Assembly: GCA_963724195.1 (NCBI GenBank)
Contig: CAVRTQ010000007.1
Coordinates: 62,001 to 126,000 of the forward strand
Length of the DNA stretch: 64,000 bases
Direction of reading: 5' to 3'
DNA from: Solirubrobacter sp963724195
GTDB taxonomy: Bacteria > Actinomycetota > Thermoleophilia > Solirubrobacterales > Solirubrobacteraceae
Shown here: positions 35,612-44,205 of the stretch, one piece after another
Numbering within the stretch: the stretch's first letter is position 1
Layout of the letters: every line of letters begins with the position of its first letter
Notes under the pieces: model-generated
Told to the model about the DNA's origin: nothing
The model's database searches: none
The model's input: the letters and a program-made list of their open reading frames with translations, nothing else
Made by a program: the position numbers and the translations under genes

Positions 35612-36769
35612 ATGGAACGGACTTCACGCCGGGATGCTCGGGCGCGGGTCGTCGGGGTCCTGGCCGAGGCCGGGGCCGTGTCGCGCGCGGATCTCGCGCG
35701 CCGTGCGGCGCTTGCCCCCTCGACGGTCTCCGCCGTGGTCAGCGACCTGCAGGCTGCAGGGCTCGTCGTCGAGCCCGCCGAGCCTGTGCACCCGCCCGAG
35801 CGCGGGACGGTCGGTCGTCCGCCGGTGCTGATCGCGCTGCACCGCAAGGCGGGCGTGGTCGCCGGCGTGGACTTCGGCAAGACCCACCTGCGGGTGGCGA
35901 TCTCCGATCTCAGCCACCAGCTGTTGGCCGAGCGTCACCGCCCGCTGGACGCCGATCTGCCCGCCCGCGAAGCGATCGCGCTCACCCGGACGATGTTTCA
36001 CGAGGCGCTCGAGGAAGCCGAGGTCCGTGGCGCTGAGCTGGTCGGCGTGGGGATGGGCCTGCCGGGTCCCGTGCACCGTCCGAGCGGGCAGCTCGGCAAC
36101 TCGACGATCCTGCCGGGCTGGGTCGGGATTCACGCCGCGGACGCGGTCTCCGCGGCCCTCGGCCATCGCGTCGAGGTCGAGAACGACGCCAACCTGGGCG
36201 CGCTCGGCGAGTGGATGTGGGGCTCGGGCCGCGGCGTGGACCACATGGCGTACGTGAAGGCCGCGACCGGCATCGGCGCCGGGTTCATCGTCAATGGCCA
36301 GCCCTACGTCGGCGCGGGCGGCACCGCGGGGGAGATCGGGCACACCGTCGTCGACCCCGGCGGCCCGATCTGCCGCTGCGGGAACCGCGGCTGCCTGGAG
36401 ACGCTCGCGGGCGCTCCGGCCGTGCTCGGGTCGTTAAGAGATGTTCACGGGGAGGCGCTGACGCTGCAGGACGCGGTCGCGCTCGCCCTCGGTGGCGACG
36501 CGGGTTGCGCCCGGGCGATCGCGGACGCCGGCACCGCGATCGGGACCGCCGTCGCGACGCTCTGCAACCTCTTCAATCCGCGCAGGGTCGTGGTCGGCGG
36601 CGATCTCGGGCAGGCCGGCGAGCTGCTGCTCGACCCACTGCGTGAGAGCGTGAGGCGAGGTGCGATCCGCTCCGCCGCGGACGACGTCGACGTCGTCCAG
36701 GGCGAACTGGGGGAGCGGACAGAAGTTCTAGGTGCGGTGGCGCTCGTCCTCGGTCGAGTCGTGGCTTGA
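35612..36769 (+). CDS. ROK family transcriptional regulator (second copy)
   Basis: 385 residues, clear paralogue of the preceding gene: HTH at about 8-48 (SRADLARRAALAPSTVSAVVSDLQ), DFGKTHLRVAISD, GVGMGLPGPVH, ENDANLGALGEWMWG and GEIGHTVVDPGGPICRCGNRGCLET. Probably the local regulator of the downstream ABC operon, whose TTGACA overlaps this gene's stop codon. Confidence 0.92.
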   Translation: MERTSRRDARARVVGVLAEAGAVSRADLARRAALAPSTVSAVVSDLQAAGLVVEPAEPVHPPERGTVGRPPVLIALHRKAGVVAGVDFGKTHLRVAISDLSHQLLAERHRPLDADLPAREAIALTRTMFHEALEEAEVRGAELVGVGMGLPGPVHRPSGQLGNSTILPGWVGIHAADAVSAALGHRVEVENDANLGALGEWMWGSGRGVDHMAYVKAATGIGAGFIVNGQPYVGAGGTAGEIGHTVVDPGGPICRCGNRGCLETLAGAPAVLGSLRDVHGEALTLQDAVALALGGDAGCARAIADAGTAIGTAVATLCNLFNPRRVVVGGDLGQAGELLLDPLRESVRRGAIRSAADDVDVVQGELGERTEVLGAVALVLGRVVA

Positions 36770-36795
36770 CACTTGTACATTTGGGTGGAGATACT
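36766..36795 (+). promoter_or_regulatory. Promoter of the sugar ABC operon
   Basis: TTGACA (36766-36771), 18-nt spacer, GATACT (36790-36795). The palindrome CGAATTCG at 36797-36804 lies at the expected start region and could be part of an operator. The 5' leader to the ATG at 36852 is about 50 nt. Confidence 0.65.
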
Positions 36796-36851
36796 TCGAA
36801 TTCGCAGATAGTCGCCAGTCTGCGGTTCCATCTGGAGAAGGGGAGACCTAT

Positions 36852-37977
36852 ATGAAGTTCCGTGCCCTCGGGGCAGTCGCCGTCGCAGCGACCCTTGCGT
36901 TCACCGTTGCCGCCTGCGGTGACGACGAACCCACCACTTCCGGCGGAGGTGGTGGCGGTGAGGCAACGCAAGAGGCCACCAAGGCCAAGGTCGGCGTGAT
37001 CCTGCCGGACGCCGCTTCCTCGGCGCGCTGGGAGACAGCGGACCGTAAGTACCTCGGCGAAGCCTTCGAGGCCGCTGGGGTGGAGTCCGACATTCAGAAC
37101 GCGAACGGCGACAAGGCCAAGTTCGCGACGATCGCCGATCAGATGCTCAACGCCGGCGCGAACGTGCTGTTGATCGTCAACCTCGACAGCCCGAGCGCGG
37201 CCGCGGTGATCAGCAAGGCCAAGCAGCAGGGCGTGCCGGTCATCGACTATGACCGCCTCACGCTCGGTGGCGGCGCCTCGTACTACGTGTCCTTTGACAA
37301 CGTGGCCGTCGGCACCGCGATCGGCTCCGGCCTGGTGAAGTGCATGCAGGACGGCGGCAAGACCTCCGGCCCGGTGGCGCTGCTCAACGGCTCGCCGACC
37401 GACAACAACGCGACCCTGTTCAAGCAGGGCTACGAGAAGGAGATCACCGGGGCGGGCTACACGGTCGCCGACGATCAGAGCGTCCCGGACTGGGACAACA
37501 CGAAGGCCGGCACGATCTTCGAGCAGATGTTCACGAAGGCCAAGGGCGATTTCGTGGGTGTCGCGGCCGCCAATGACGGCCTCGGCGGCGCCGTGGCTGC
37601 GGTCCTCAAGCGCGAAGGCGCGAGCGAGGACATCCCGACCACCGGTCAGGACGCCACCGACGAGGGCCTGCAGCGTGTGCTGCTCGGCACCCAGTGCGTG
37701 ACCGTCTACAAGGCGATCAAGAAGGAGGCCGACGCGGCCGCCCAGCTCGCGATCGCGCTGGCCAAGGGCGACACGGCCGGCTGCCGACAAGCTGGCCACG
37801 GGCCAGGTGGAGGACACCGAGACGGGCGAGCAGGTCAAGTCGGTGCTGCTGGAGCCGCAGCAGATCACCAAGGAGAACGTGAAGGACGTCGTCGCCGACG
37901 GCTTCACCACCGCGGACAAGATCTGCACCAACGAGGCCCTGAAGAAGGCCTGCGAAGAGAACGGCGTCAGCGGATGA
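36852..37977 (+). CDS. Xylose-type ABC transporter substrate-binding lipoprotein, frameshifted
   Basis: About 374 residues after repair. Lipoprotein signal with C22 in TVAACGDDE, Gly-rich linker, then a periplasmic-binding fold of the XylF/RbsB type: KVGVILPDAASSARWETADRKYL, NLDSPSAAAVISKAKQQGVPVIDYDRL, TGQDATDEGLQRVL. The frame shifts near 37781; removing one T (GGC-T-GCC) gives ADKLATGQVEDTETGEQV through to TGA 37975-37977. That stop overlaps the next ATG. SD AGGGGAG present. Confidence 0.9.
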
Positions 37978-38780
37978 GCGAGGCCGTCGAGGGACAGCAG
38001 CGGGCCCCGCTGCTGTCCCTGCGCGGGATCAACAAGAGCTTCGGCGCCGTGCACGTCCTGCGGGACGTGGACTTCGACGTGCGGCCAGGTGAGGTGACTG
38101 CGCTGGTCGGCGACAACGGCGCCGGCAAGAGCACGCTGATCAAGTGCATCGCGGGGATCCATCCCTTCGACGACGGCGAGATTCTGTTCGAGGGCCAGCC
38201 CGTGACGATTCACGGGCCGAAGGAAGCGAACGCGCTCGGGATCGAGATCGTCTATCAGGACCTGGCCCTGTGCGACAACCTCGATGTCGTCCACAACATG
38301 TTCCTCGGGCGTGAGCTGCAGTCGGGGCTCACGCTCAACGAGACCGAGATGGAGAAGCGGGCGGGCGAGACGCTGAAGTCGCTGTCCGTCCGCACGCTCC
38401 GCTCGCTGCGTCAGAACGTCTCCAGCTTGTCCGGCGGTCAGCGCCAGACGGTGGCGATCGCTCGCGCGGTGCTGTGGAACTCCAAGCTCGTCATTCTCGA
38501 CGAGCCGACCGCCGCCCTGGGCGTGGCGCAGACCGAGCAGGTGCTGAACCTCGTCCGCCGCTTGGCGGACAACGGGCTCGGCGTCGTGCTCATCACGCAC
38601 AACATGAACGACGTCATGCAGGTCGCCGACTCGATAGCGACGCTGTTCCTGGGCCAGATGGCGGCGCAGGTGCGCAAGACGGACGTCAACAACACGCAGG
38701 TGATCGAGCTGATCACCGCGGGCCGCTCCGGCGAGCTCGGGCTCCAGCCGCGTGAGGCCGCCGAGGCGGGTGTCGCGTGA
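37974..38780 (+). CDS. Sugar ABC transporter ATP-binding protein (single domain)
   Basis: 268 residues, one ABC domain as in fructose FrcA-type systems and unlike the fused double-domain XylG/RbsA. Walker A GDNGAGKST, Q-loop YQDLALCDN, signature LSGGQRQ, Walker B KLVILDEPTAAL, H-loop ITHNMNDV. Starts with ATGA overlap on the binding-protein gene; the stop overlaps the permease GTG. Confidence 0.95.
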   Translation: MSEAVEGQQRAPLLSLRGINKSFGAVHVLRDVDFDVRPGEVTALVGDNGAGKSTLIKCIAGIHPFDDGEILFEGQPVTIHGPKEANALGIEIVYQDLALCDNLDVVHNMFLGRELQSGLTLNETEMEKRAGETLKSLSVRTLRSLRQNVSSLSGGQRQTVAIARAVLWNSKLVILDEPTAALGVAQTEQVLNLVRRLADNGLGVVLITHNMNDVMQVADSIATLFLGQMAAQVRKTDVNNTQVIELITAGRSGELGLQPREAAEAGVA

Positions 38781-40054
38781 GCACCCCGACGCAGGATCCC
38801 GCGGCGCAGGTGTCGCAGTTCGACCTCGAGACGCTGCCCGGTCAGGGCGGCATCGGCGAGGCCGCGAGCGCCTACCGCGACCGCATCAAGGGCGGCGACC
38901 TGGGCGCGCTGCCGGCGCTGCTCGGCGTCGTGGTGCTGGTGATCGTGTTCGGCGTCATGGAGCCGGACTCGTTTTTGACCGAGCAGAACTTCGCCAACCT
39001 GCTCAACCAGGGCGCGGCGATCATGGTCCTCGCGATGGGGCTGGTGTTCGTCCTGCTGTTGGGCGAGATCGACCTCTCGGCCGGCTTCACCGCCGGCACG
39101 GGCGCCGCCATCCTGGGTGTGACGCTGACCGAGCACAACTGGGCGTGGCCGCTCGCGGTCGCCGCCTCGTTGATCACGGGTGTGGCGATCGGCTTCGCCA
39201 TCGCGTTGCTGGTGGCGCGGCTCGGCATCCCGTCGTTCGTCGTGTCCTTGGCCTTCTTCCTGGGCCTGCAGGGCGCGATGTTGCTGATCATCGGCGAGGG
39301 CGGGACGATCCCGATCCGCAACGAGGCGATCCTGGCGGTGATGAACAAGAACATGCCGGTGGCGCTGGGTTGGCTGCTGGCCCTGATCATCATCGCGGGC
39401 TTCGCGTTCTCGCAGTTCTGGGCGAGGCGCACGCGCAAGAACGCCGGTTTGCCGGTGACGGCGATGTCGGTGCTGGGCGCCAAGGTGCTCGGGCTGGCGG
39501 TCGTGGTGGTCGTGTTCGTGTTCTTGCTCAGCCAGGAGCGCCAGCGCCCGAACGCGCCGATCGTCATCCAGGGCGTGCCGTGGGTGGTGCCGCTGGTCGT
39601 CGCGCTCGTGGTCGTGCTGACGTTCCTGCTCATGCGCACGAGCTTCGGCCGGCACGTGTACGCCGTCGGCGGCAACGCCGAGGCGGCGCGCCGGGCCGGC
39701 ATCAACGTCCCGAACATCAAGACGCTGTGCTTCATCCTCGGCTCGACGCTGGCGATCGTCGCGGGCATCCTGCTCGCGTCGCGTGACAACAGCGTCTCGC
39801 CGACCACGGGTGGTGCGCAGACGCTGCTGTACGCGGTGGGCGCGGCGGTCATCGGCGGCACCTCGCTGTTCGGTGGGCGCGGCCGGATCATGGACGCCGT
39901 CACGGGCGGCCTGGTGGTGGCGATCATCGCCAACGGCCTCCCGCTGGTCACGCAGAAGTCCGGCGTGCAGTTCATCATCAACGGCCTCGTGCTCCTGCTC
40001 GCGGCCAGCGTCGACGCCATCTCCCGTAGAAGGGCAGCGGCCACCGGCAGATGA
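38777..40054 (+). CDS. Sugar ABC transporter permease (XylH-like)
   Basis: 425 residues with about 10-12 TM segments. LLGEIDLSAGFTAGTGAAILGVTLTEH and GGNAEAARRAGINVPNIKTLCF are the conserved cytoplasmic-loop motifs of ribose/xylose permeases. The N-terminal 50 residues are hydrophilic. GTG start overlaps the ATPase stop. The stop overlaps the oxidoreductase ATG. Confidence 0.94.
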   Translation: MSTPTQDPAAQVSQFDLETLPGQGGIGEAASAYRDRIKGGDLGALPALLGVVVLVIVFGVMEPDSFLTEQNFANLLNQGAAIMVLAMGLVFVLLLGEIDLSAGFTAGTGAAILGVTLTEHNWAWPLAVAASLITGVAIGFAIALLVARLGIPSFVVSLAFFLGLQGAMLLIIGEGGTIPIRNEAILAVMNKNMPVALGWLLALIIIAGFAFSQFWARRTRKNAGLPVTAMSVLGAKVLGLAVVVVVFVFLLSQERQRPNAPIVIQGVPWVVPLVVALVVVLTFLLMRTSFGRHVYAVGGNAEAARRAGINVPNIKTLCFILGSTLAIVAGILLASRDNSVSPTTGGAQTLLYAVGAAVIGGTSLFGGRGRIMDAVTGGLVVAIIANGLPLVTQKSGVQFIINGLVLLLAASVDAISRRRAAATGR

Positions 40055-41022
40055 TCCGCTGGGGCATCCTCTCGACCGCGCGCATCGCGGACCGTATCGT
40101 CGACGGTGCGCGCGGGGCGGAGAATGCGCAGATCACGGCCGTGGGCTCGCGCGACCTTGCGCGGGCCCGCGCCTGGGCCGACGAGCGCGGCATCGAGCAC
40201 GCCTACGGCTCCTACGAGGAGCTGCTGGCGTCGCCCGAGATCGACGCCGTCTACATCCCGCTGCCGAACTCGATGCACGTCGAGTGGTCGATCACGGCGC
40301 TGGAGGCGGGCAAGCACGTGCTGTGCGAGAAGCCGCTGGCGCGTGACCCGGCCCCGGTGGGCCGTGCGTTCGACGTCGCGGAGCGCGAAGGCCGCGTGCT
40401 GATGGAGGCGTTCATGTGGCGCTTTCACCCGCAGACCGAGGAGGTCGTGCGGCTGGTGCGCGACGGCGCGATCGGGGACCTACGGGTGATCCGCGCCGCG
40501 TTCGGCTTCAACCTCCCGTGGATGGAGAACGTCCGCTGGAGCGCGGAGCTCGAAGGCGGTGCGCTGATGGATGTCGGGTGCTACTGCATCAGCGGCGCGC
40601 GCGTGATCGCCGGCGCCGAGCCGGAGCGCGTGAGCGGTGAGCAGGTGCTCGGCGGCGATGGCGTCGACGCCCGCTTCGCCGGCGTCCTGCGCTTCCCGGG
40701 CGATGTGCTCGCGACGATCGACTGCGGCATGGACGTCCATCGCCGCAACCAGATCGAGGTCGTCGGCAGCGAGGGCACGATCCTCGTCCCGTCGCCGTGG
40801 CAGACACCGCTCGGCGCCCGCATCGAGCTCTCACGCGGGGACGCGGTGGAGATCATCGAGCCCGAGTCCGTGGACCCGTACACGCGCGAGCTGGAGGAGT
40901 TCGGTCGCGCGGTGTCCGGCGGCGACGCCCCGCGGATCGGCCGCGCCGACGCGCTCGGCCAGGCCCGGACGATCGAGGCGCTCTACCGCGCCGCCGAAAC
41001 CGGCGCCGCCGTCAGCCTGTAG
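40051..41022 (+). CDS. Gfo/Idh/MocA oxidoreductase, probable sugar dehydrogenase
   Basis: 323 residues. NAD(P)-binding N-terminus IRWGILSTARIADRIV, catalytic-site EKPLA (about 94-98), and the C-terminal domain with MDVGCYCISGARVI. The W-G-I-L-S-T-A start resembles D-xylose 1-dehydrogenase and dihydrodiol dehydrogenase relatives, which fits its place as last gene of a xylose-type transporter operon (ATGA overlap with the permease). Substrate is inference. Confidence 0.9.
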   Translation: MIRWGILSTARIADRIVDGARGAENAQITAVGSRDLARARAWADERGIEHAYGSYEELLASPEIDAVYIPLPNSMHVEWSITALEAGKHVLCEKPLARDPAPVGRAFDVAEREGRVLMEAFMWRFHPQTEEVVRLVRDGAIGDLRVIRAAFGFNLPWMENVRWSAELEGGALMDVGCYCISGARVIAGAEPERVSGEQVLGGDGVDARFAGVLRFPGDVLATIDCGMDVHRRNQIEVVGSEGTILVPSPWQTPLGARIELSRGDAVEIIEPESVDPYTRELEEFGRAVSGGDAPRIGRADALGQARTIEALYRAAETGAAVSL

Positions 41023-41363
41023 GCCCACGGCAGCGCGTCCAGCGGATCGAGGTTCCGGTAGACCCGGTCCTCGTGCAGCACCGCGACGGTGGGCGGGGTC
41101 CCGACGATCGTGCGGATGCTCTCCAGGCGTGGAGGCCGGTACGGCTTGGGTCGCGGCTGCGTTTCCCCGATGATGCGGACGACGGGGCCACAGTCCATCG
41201 CCGACGGCAGCCGCGCCGGATCGCTGAGCCAGAGGCCGGCACGGCCGTCTGCGCGGCTGTCGCTCATGTAGAGCTGGCCGTGCCACTTGAGCGCGTCCAC
41301 GCAGGAGGCCTCGCTCGGCGCGGCAGCGACCGCGAAGGCCGCTGCGCTCGACCCTGGCTTCAC
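40983..41363 (-). CDS. Small secreted-type protein of unknown function
   Basis: 126 residues. The core CVDALKWHGQLYMSDSR and MDCGPVVRIIGE carries two cysteines about 40 residues apart, a pattern of small exported actinobacterial proteins (DUF6281-like). A normal signal peptide is missing; the N-terminus adjoins the corrupted stretch beginning near 41380 and may be wrong. Overlaps the convergent dehydrogenase by 40 bp. Confidence 0.5.
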   Translation of the reverse strand: MKPGSSAAAFAVAAAPSEASCVDALKWHGQLYMSDSRADGRAGLWLSDPARLPSAMDCGPVVRIIGETQPRPKPYRPPRLESIRTIVGTPPTVAVLHEDRVYRNLDPLDALPWAYRLTAAPVSAAR

Positions 41364-41383
41364 CTCGACGAATCTAGCGCAGC

Positions 41384-42345
41384 CTAACTATCCCGCAGAG
41401 CATAGAAGAAAGTAGAGCGATCTGAGACTCGATCATGTAGACGAAAGAAGATGTGCCCGAGAAAGGTGTAAGGGAAAAAAAGGATGAAGAAGTTAGGGAA
41501 GAAGGGGACGGTAAAGAAAAGATGAGAGAGAGGGGAGAAGTAAAAAATGTAGGAAAGAGTGAGAAAGTAGAGAAAGAGAACGAAGCTAGAAAGACGGGCA
41601 TGTAGAAGAACCTGGAAGCCGGTGCCGAACACGAGAGCGTCGACCTCGAGCTCGCGCGAGACGAGTCGAGAACGACCGAGAGCGGGCGCACCTCGAGACA
41701 CGCCTTCGGTGACGAGCCGACGTTATCGCGCGCGAGAGCCGGATACCAGTAGTTGGAGGGCAGGATGCGCTTGCAGCGGACGGTGTAGTCGGGCGTCGAC
41801 TGCGCGATCAGCGACGGGTACTGCAACGAAAGCTCGCGATGTGAAGGCGGCGAGACGAGCTCGAGCAGCTTCATGGCGCGCGGGATGCTTGACGAACCCG
41901 AGCACCAGCAGCTCGCGAGCGGAGTAGATGCAGCCGCGAAGCGCGCGCTGAACGGACGGGAAGAGAGAGGAAGAAGCGCCGCTCCGACGAACGAGATCGG
42001 AAGAGCGCTGTGCGGCAACACGAACGGCGGAGTGCGCTGGAGCACGTACAGCTGGGCGACGTCGAGGAGCGATGGAGGGAACGTACTGGATCGCCGAGGA
42101 GACGGTGCGGACGCTCGCGACGCGCTTGAGCGCGCAGATCGGAGAAGTGATCACAGCGAGAGGAGTGAAACGACGACGCCAGCGAAGGACGCGAGCTCGG
42201 GGAAGTCGGGGAACTTAGGCTCGACGAGCGGACCGGTGCCGGACACGAGCACGCGCGCGCGAACGGGGCACTTGATAGTATCGAGCATCCAGCGCAACGC
42301 GACCGCGTACCAGGACGCGCCGGTCACATCGCAGTTAAGCCGGAC
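41384..42345 (-). pseudogene. Baeyer-Villiger monooxygenase, corrupted and 5'-truncated
   Basis: Pieces of a flavin monooxygenase lie in order on the minus strand in different frames: CDVTGASW, ARVLVSGTGPLVEPKFPDFP, KRVASVRTVSSAIQYVPSIAP, LQRTPPFVLPHS, ARELLVLGFVKHP, TPDYTVRCKRILPSNYWYPAL, EVDALVFGTGFQ, FFPNFFILFFPYTFLGH and VYMIESQ. These match the central and C-terminal BVMO order. The N-terminal FAD motif is absent. Where the family has Gly, Asn or Ser, this sequence often has Phe, Tyr or Ile, explained by changes to T on the coding strand (to A on the plus strand). It is divergent from a TetR gene, a common BVMO arrangement. Probably sequence error over a real gene; true decay is possible. 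Confidence 0.75.
41994..42007 (+). other. Sequencing-adapter-like 14-mer
   Basis: AGATCGGAAGAGCG is identical to the first 14 bases of the common Illumina TruSeq read-2 adapter. On the minus strand the adjoining bases extend the likeness to 17 of 19 with the adapter end. It falls inside the corrupted monooxygenase at a codon stretch where the family residues D-R are replaced by A-L. Confidence 0.6.
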
Positions 42346-42416
42346 CCTCTACACACACCGAGAAGCAGTCTCCTCATGCCTTCCGGAGCTTAGTGCTGCG
42401 ATTCGGAAGTTAGGCT

Positions 42417-42449
42417 GGTTACATTGCCGTAACTTACAGCGCTGTAACC
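42417..42449. promoter_or_regulatory. Candidate TetR operator
   Basis: GGTTACA (42417-42423) and TGTAACC (42443-42449) form perfect 7-bp arms around 19 nt. A further GTAAC half-site lies at 42429-42433, so three half-sites are present. Located 13 bp before the TetR ATG and between the divergent genes. Confidence 0.55.
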
Positions 42450-42462
42450 TGCCATTGGTCAC

Positions 42463-42996
42463 ATGAGAATGACCGCAGAGCAACGGCGCGAGCAGCTGCT
42501 GGACGCCACCAAGGCGATCGTGCTCGCCCACGGCTTCCACGCCGTGTCGATCGAGGCTGTCGCACGCGAGGCGGGCATCACGCGCCCGATCGTCTACGGG
42601 CACTTCGACGACCTGCCCGGCGTGCTGGAGGCGCTCGTGGACCGCGAGGTGCTGCGCGCCCTCGGTCAGCTCCCGGAGGCCTACGACGACCTGCTCGAGG
42701 CGCTCACCGCGTACCTGCACGCCGTGCGCTCCGATCCCGGTACGTGGCGGCTCGTGCTGATGCCGCAGGAGGGCGCGCCGCGCTTGCTGGGCGAGCGGAT
42801 CGCGGCCGGCCGCGCGGCGGTGGTGCAGCGGCTGACGGCCGCGCTCCGCCCGGACACCGGCCTGCCGGACCCGGAGCTCACCGCGCACATGCTGCGCGCC
42901 TACGCCGACGAGGCCGCACGCCTGGTGCTCGAGGGCTACGACGTCGAGCGCATCCTGGCGCTCACCCGCTTGACGCTGGACAAGCTCGCGCGGTGA
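42463..42996 (+). CDS. TetR family transcriptional regulator
   Basis: 177 residues. N-terminal HTH RREQLLDATKAIVLAHGFHAVSIEAVAREAGITRPIVYGHFDD (about 8-50) is canonical; the helical ligand domain follows. ATG 42469 is an alternative start two codons later. Its stop overlaps the MFS GTG (GTGA), so regulator and transporter form one operon, divergent from the monooxygenase. Confidence 0.92.
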   Translation: MRMTAEQRREQLLDATKAIVLAHGFHAVSIEAVAREAGITRPIVYGHFDDLPGVLEALVDREVLRALGQLPEAYDDLLEALTAYLHAVRSDPGTWRLVLMPQEGAPRLLGERIAAGRAAVVQRLTAALRPDTGLPDPELTAHMLRAYADEAARLVLEGYDVERILALTRLTLDKLAR

Positions 42997-44205
42997 TCCT
43001 CCCGGACCTGGGTCTGCTGCGCCGGCGGCGCGATCTCCGGCTGCTCGTCGGCGGCTCGACGGTGTCGTCGATCGGCACCGCGTTCACGCAGGTCGCGCTC
43101 ACGATCCAGGTCTACGACCTCACCGGCTCGACGGTCGCGGTCGGGCTGCTGGGCGTCGCGCAGTTCATCCCGATCGTGGCGCTCGCGCTGATCGGCGGCG
43201 CGCTCGCGGACTCCTTCGACCGGCGCAAGCTGATCTTCGGGGCGGAGCTCGCGTCGGGGTTCGTGTCCGCGGCGCTGCTCATCAACGCGCTCGCGCCTTC
43301 GCCGCAGCTGTGGTTGTTGTACGTGGCCGCGACGCTGTTCGCGGCGGCGAGCGCCGTGCTGCGACCACCCTTGGACGCGTTGCTGCCGCGGCTCGTGGAG
43401 CGCGAGGAGCTCAAGGCGGCGACCGCGATCTCCTGGTCGTTGATGAGCGTCTCGGGGATCGTCGGGCCGGCGCTCGCGGGCTTGGTGATCGCCGCCGGTG
43501 GGGTGCAGTCCGCGTACGCGATCGACGTCGTGACCTTCTTCGGCTCGCTGACCGCGTTCGCGCTCATGCGCACGCCCCCGCCGCCGTCCGACGCGGACCC
43601 GCCGAGCCTGCGCGGCGTGGTCGAAGGCGTCAAGTACGCGTGGTCGCGCCAGGAGATCCTCGGCTCCTACGCGATCGACATGAGCGCGATGTTCTTCGCC
43701 ATGCCGTTCGCGCTCTTCCCGGCGGTCGCGGAGCAGTACGGCGGGGCCGAGGTGGTCGGGCTGCTGTGGGCCGCGCCGGCGGTGGGCGCGATCGTCGCCA
43801 TGCTCACGAGCGGGTGGAGCGTGCGCGTGCACCACAACGGGCGCGCGATCGTGTTCGCGGCCGCGGGCTGGGGCGCGTTCATCGCCCTGTTCGGGTTCGC
43901 GGACTCGTTGTGGCTCGCGCTGGTGGCGCTGGCGTTCGCGGGCGCCGCGGACGCCATCAGCGGCATCTTCCGCGGCGCGCTGTGGAACGAGACGATCCCG
44001 GACCGCCTGCGCGGCCGCCTCGCCGGGCTGGAGATGATCTCGTGGTCGTCCGGGCCGCTGCTCGGCAACGCGCGCGCCGGCTTCGGGGCGTCGCTGTTCG
44101 GGCTCGGGCCGTCGATCGTCATCGGCGGCGTGATGGTCGTCGCCGCGTGCGCGCGCGCTCGCGGCCGCGCTCCCGAAGTTCTGGAACTACGACTCGAGGG
44201 CGTGA
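42993..44205 (+). CDS. MFS transporter, frameshift near the C-terminus
   Basis: About 404 residues, 12 TM segments, of the enterobactin exporter-like MFS group (STVSSIGTAFTQVALTIQVYDLTGS, ALADSFDRRKLIFGAELASG, LIERE-type loop as PRLVEREELKAATA). The frame breaks near 44150; removing one C gives ACAALAAALPKFWNYDSRA and a stop at 44203-44205. Translationally coupled to TetR, so an efflux function is likely. Overlaps the convergent aminotransferase by about 19 bp. Confidence 0.87.

Noticed and set aside
41384..42345. Diversity-generating retroelement or repeat-induced mutation acting on the monooxygenase
   Set aside because: There is no reverse transcriptase or template repeat. Changes go to A on the plus strand from several bases instead of being template-A or C-to-T specific, and frameshifts and adapter-like sequence accompany them.
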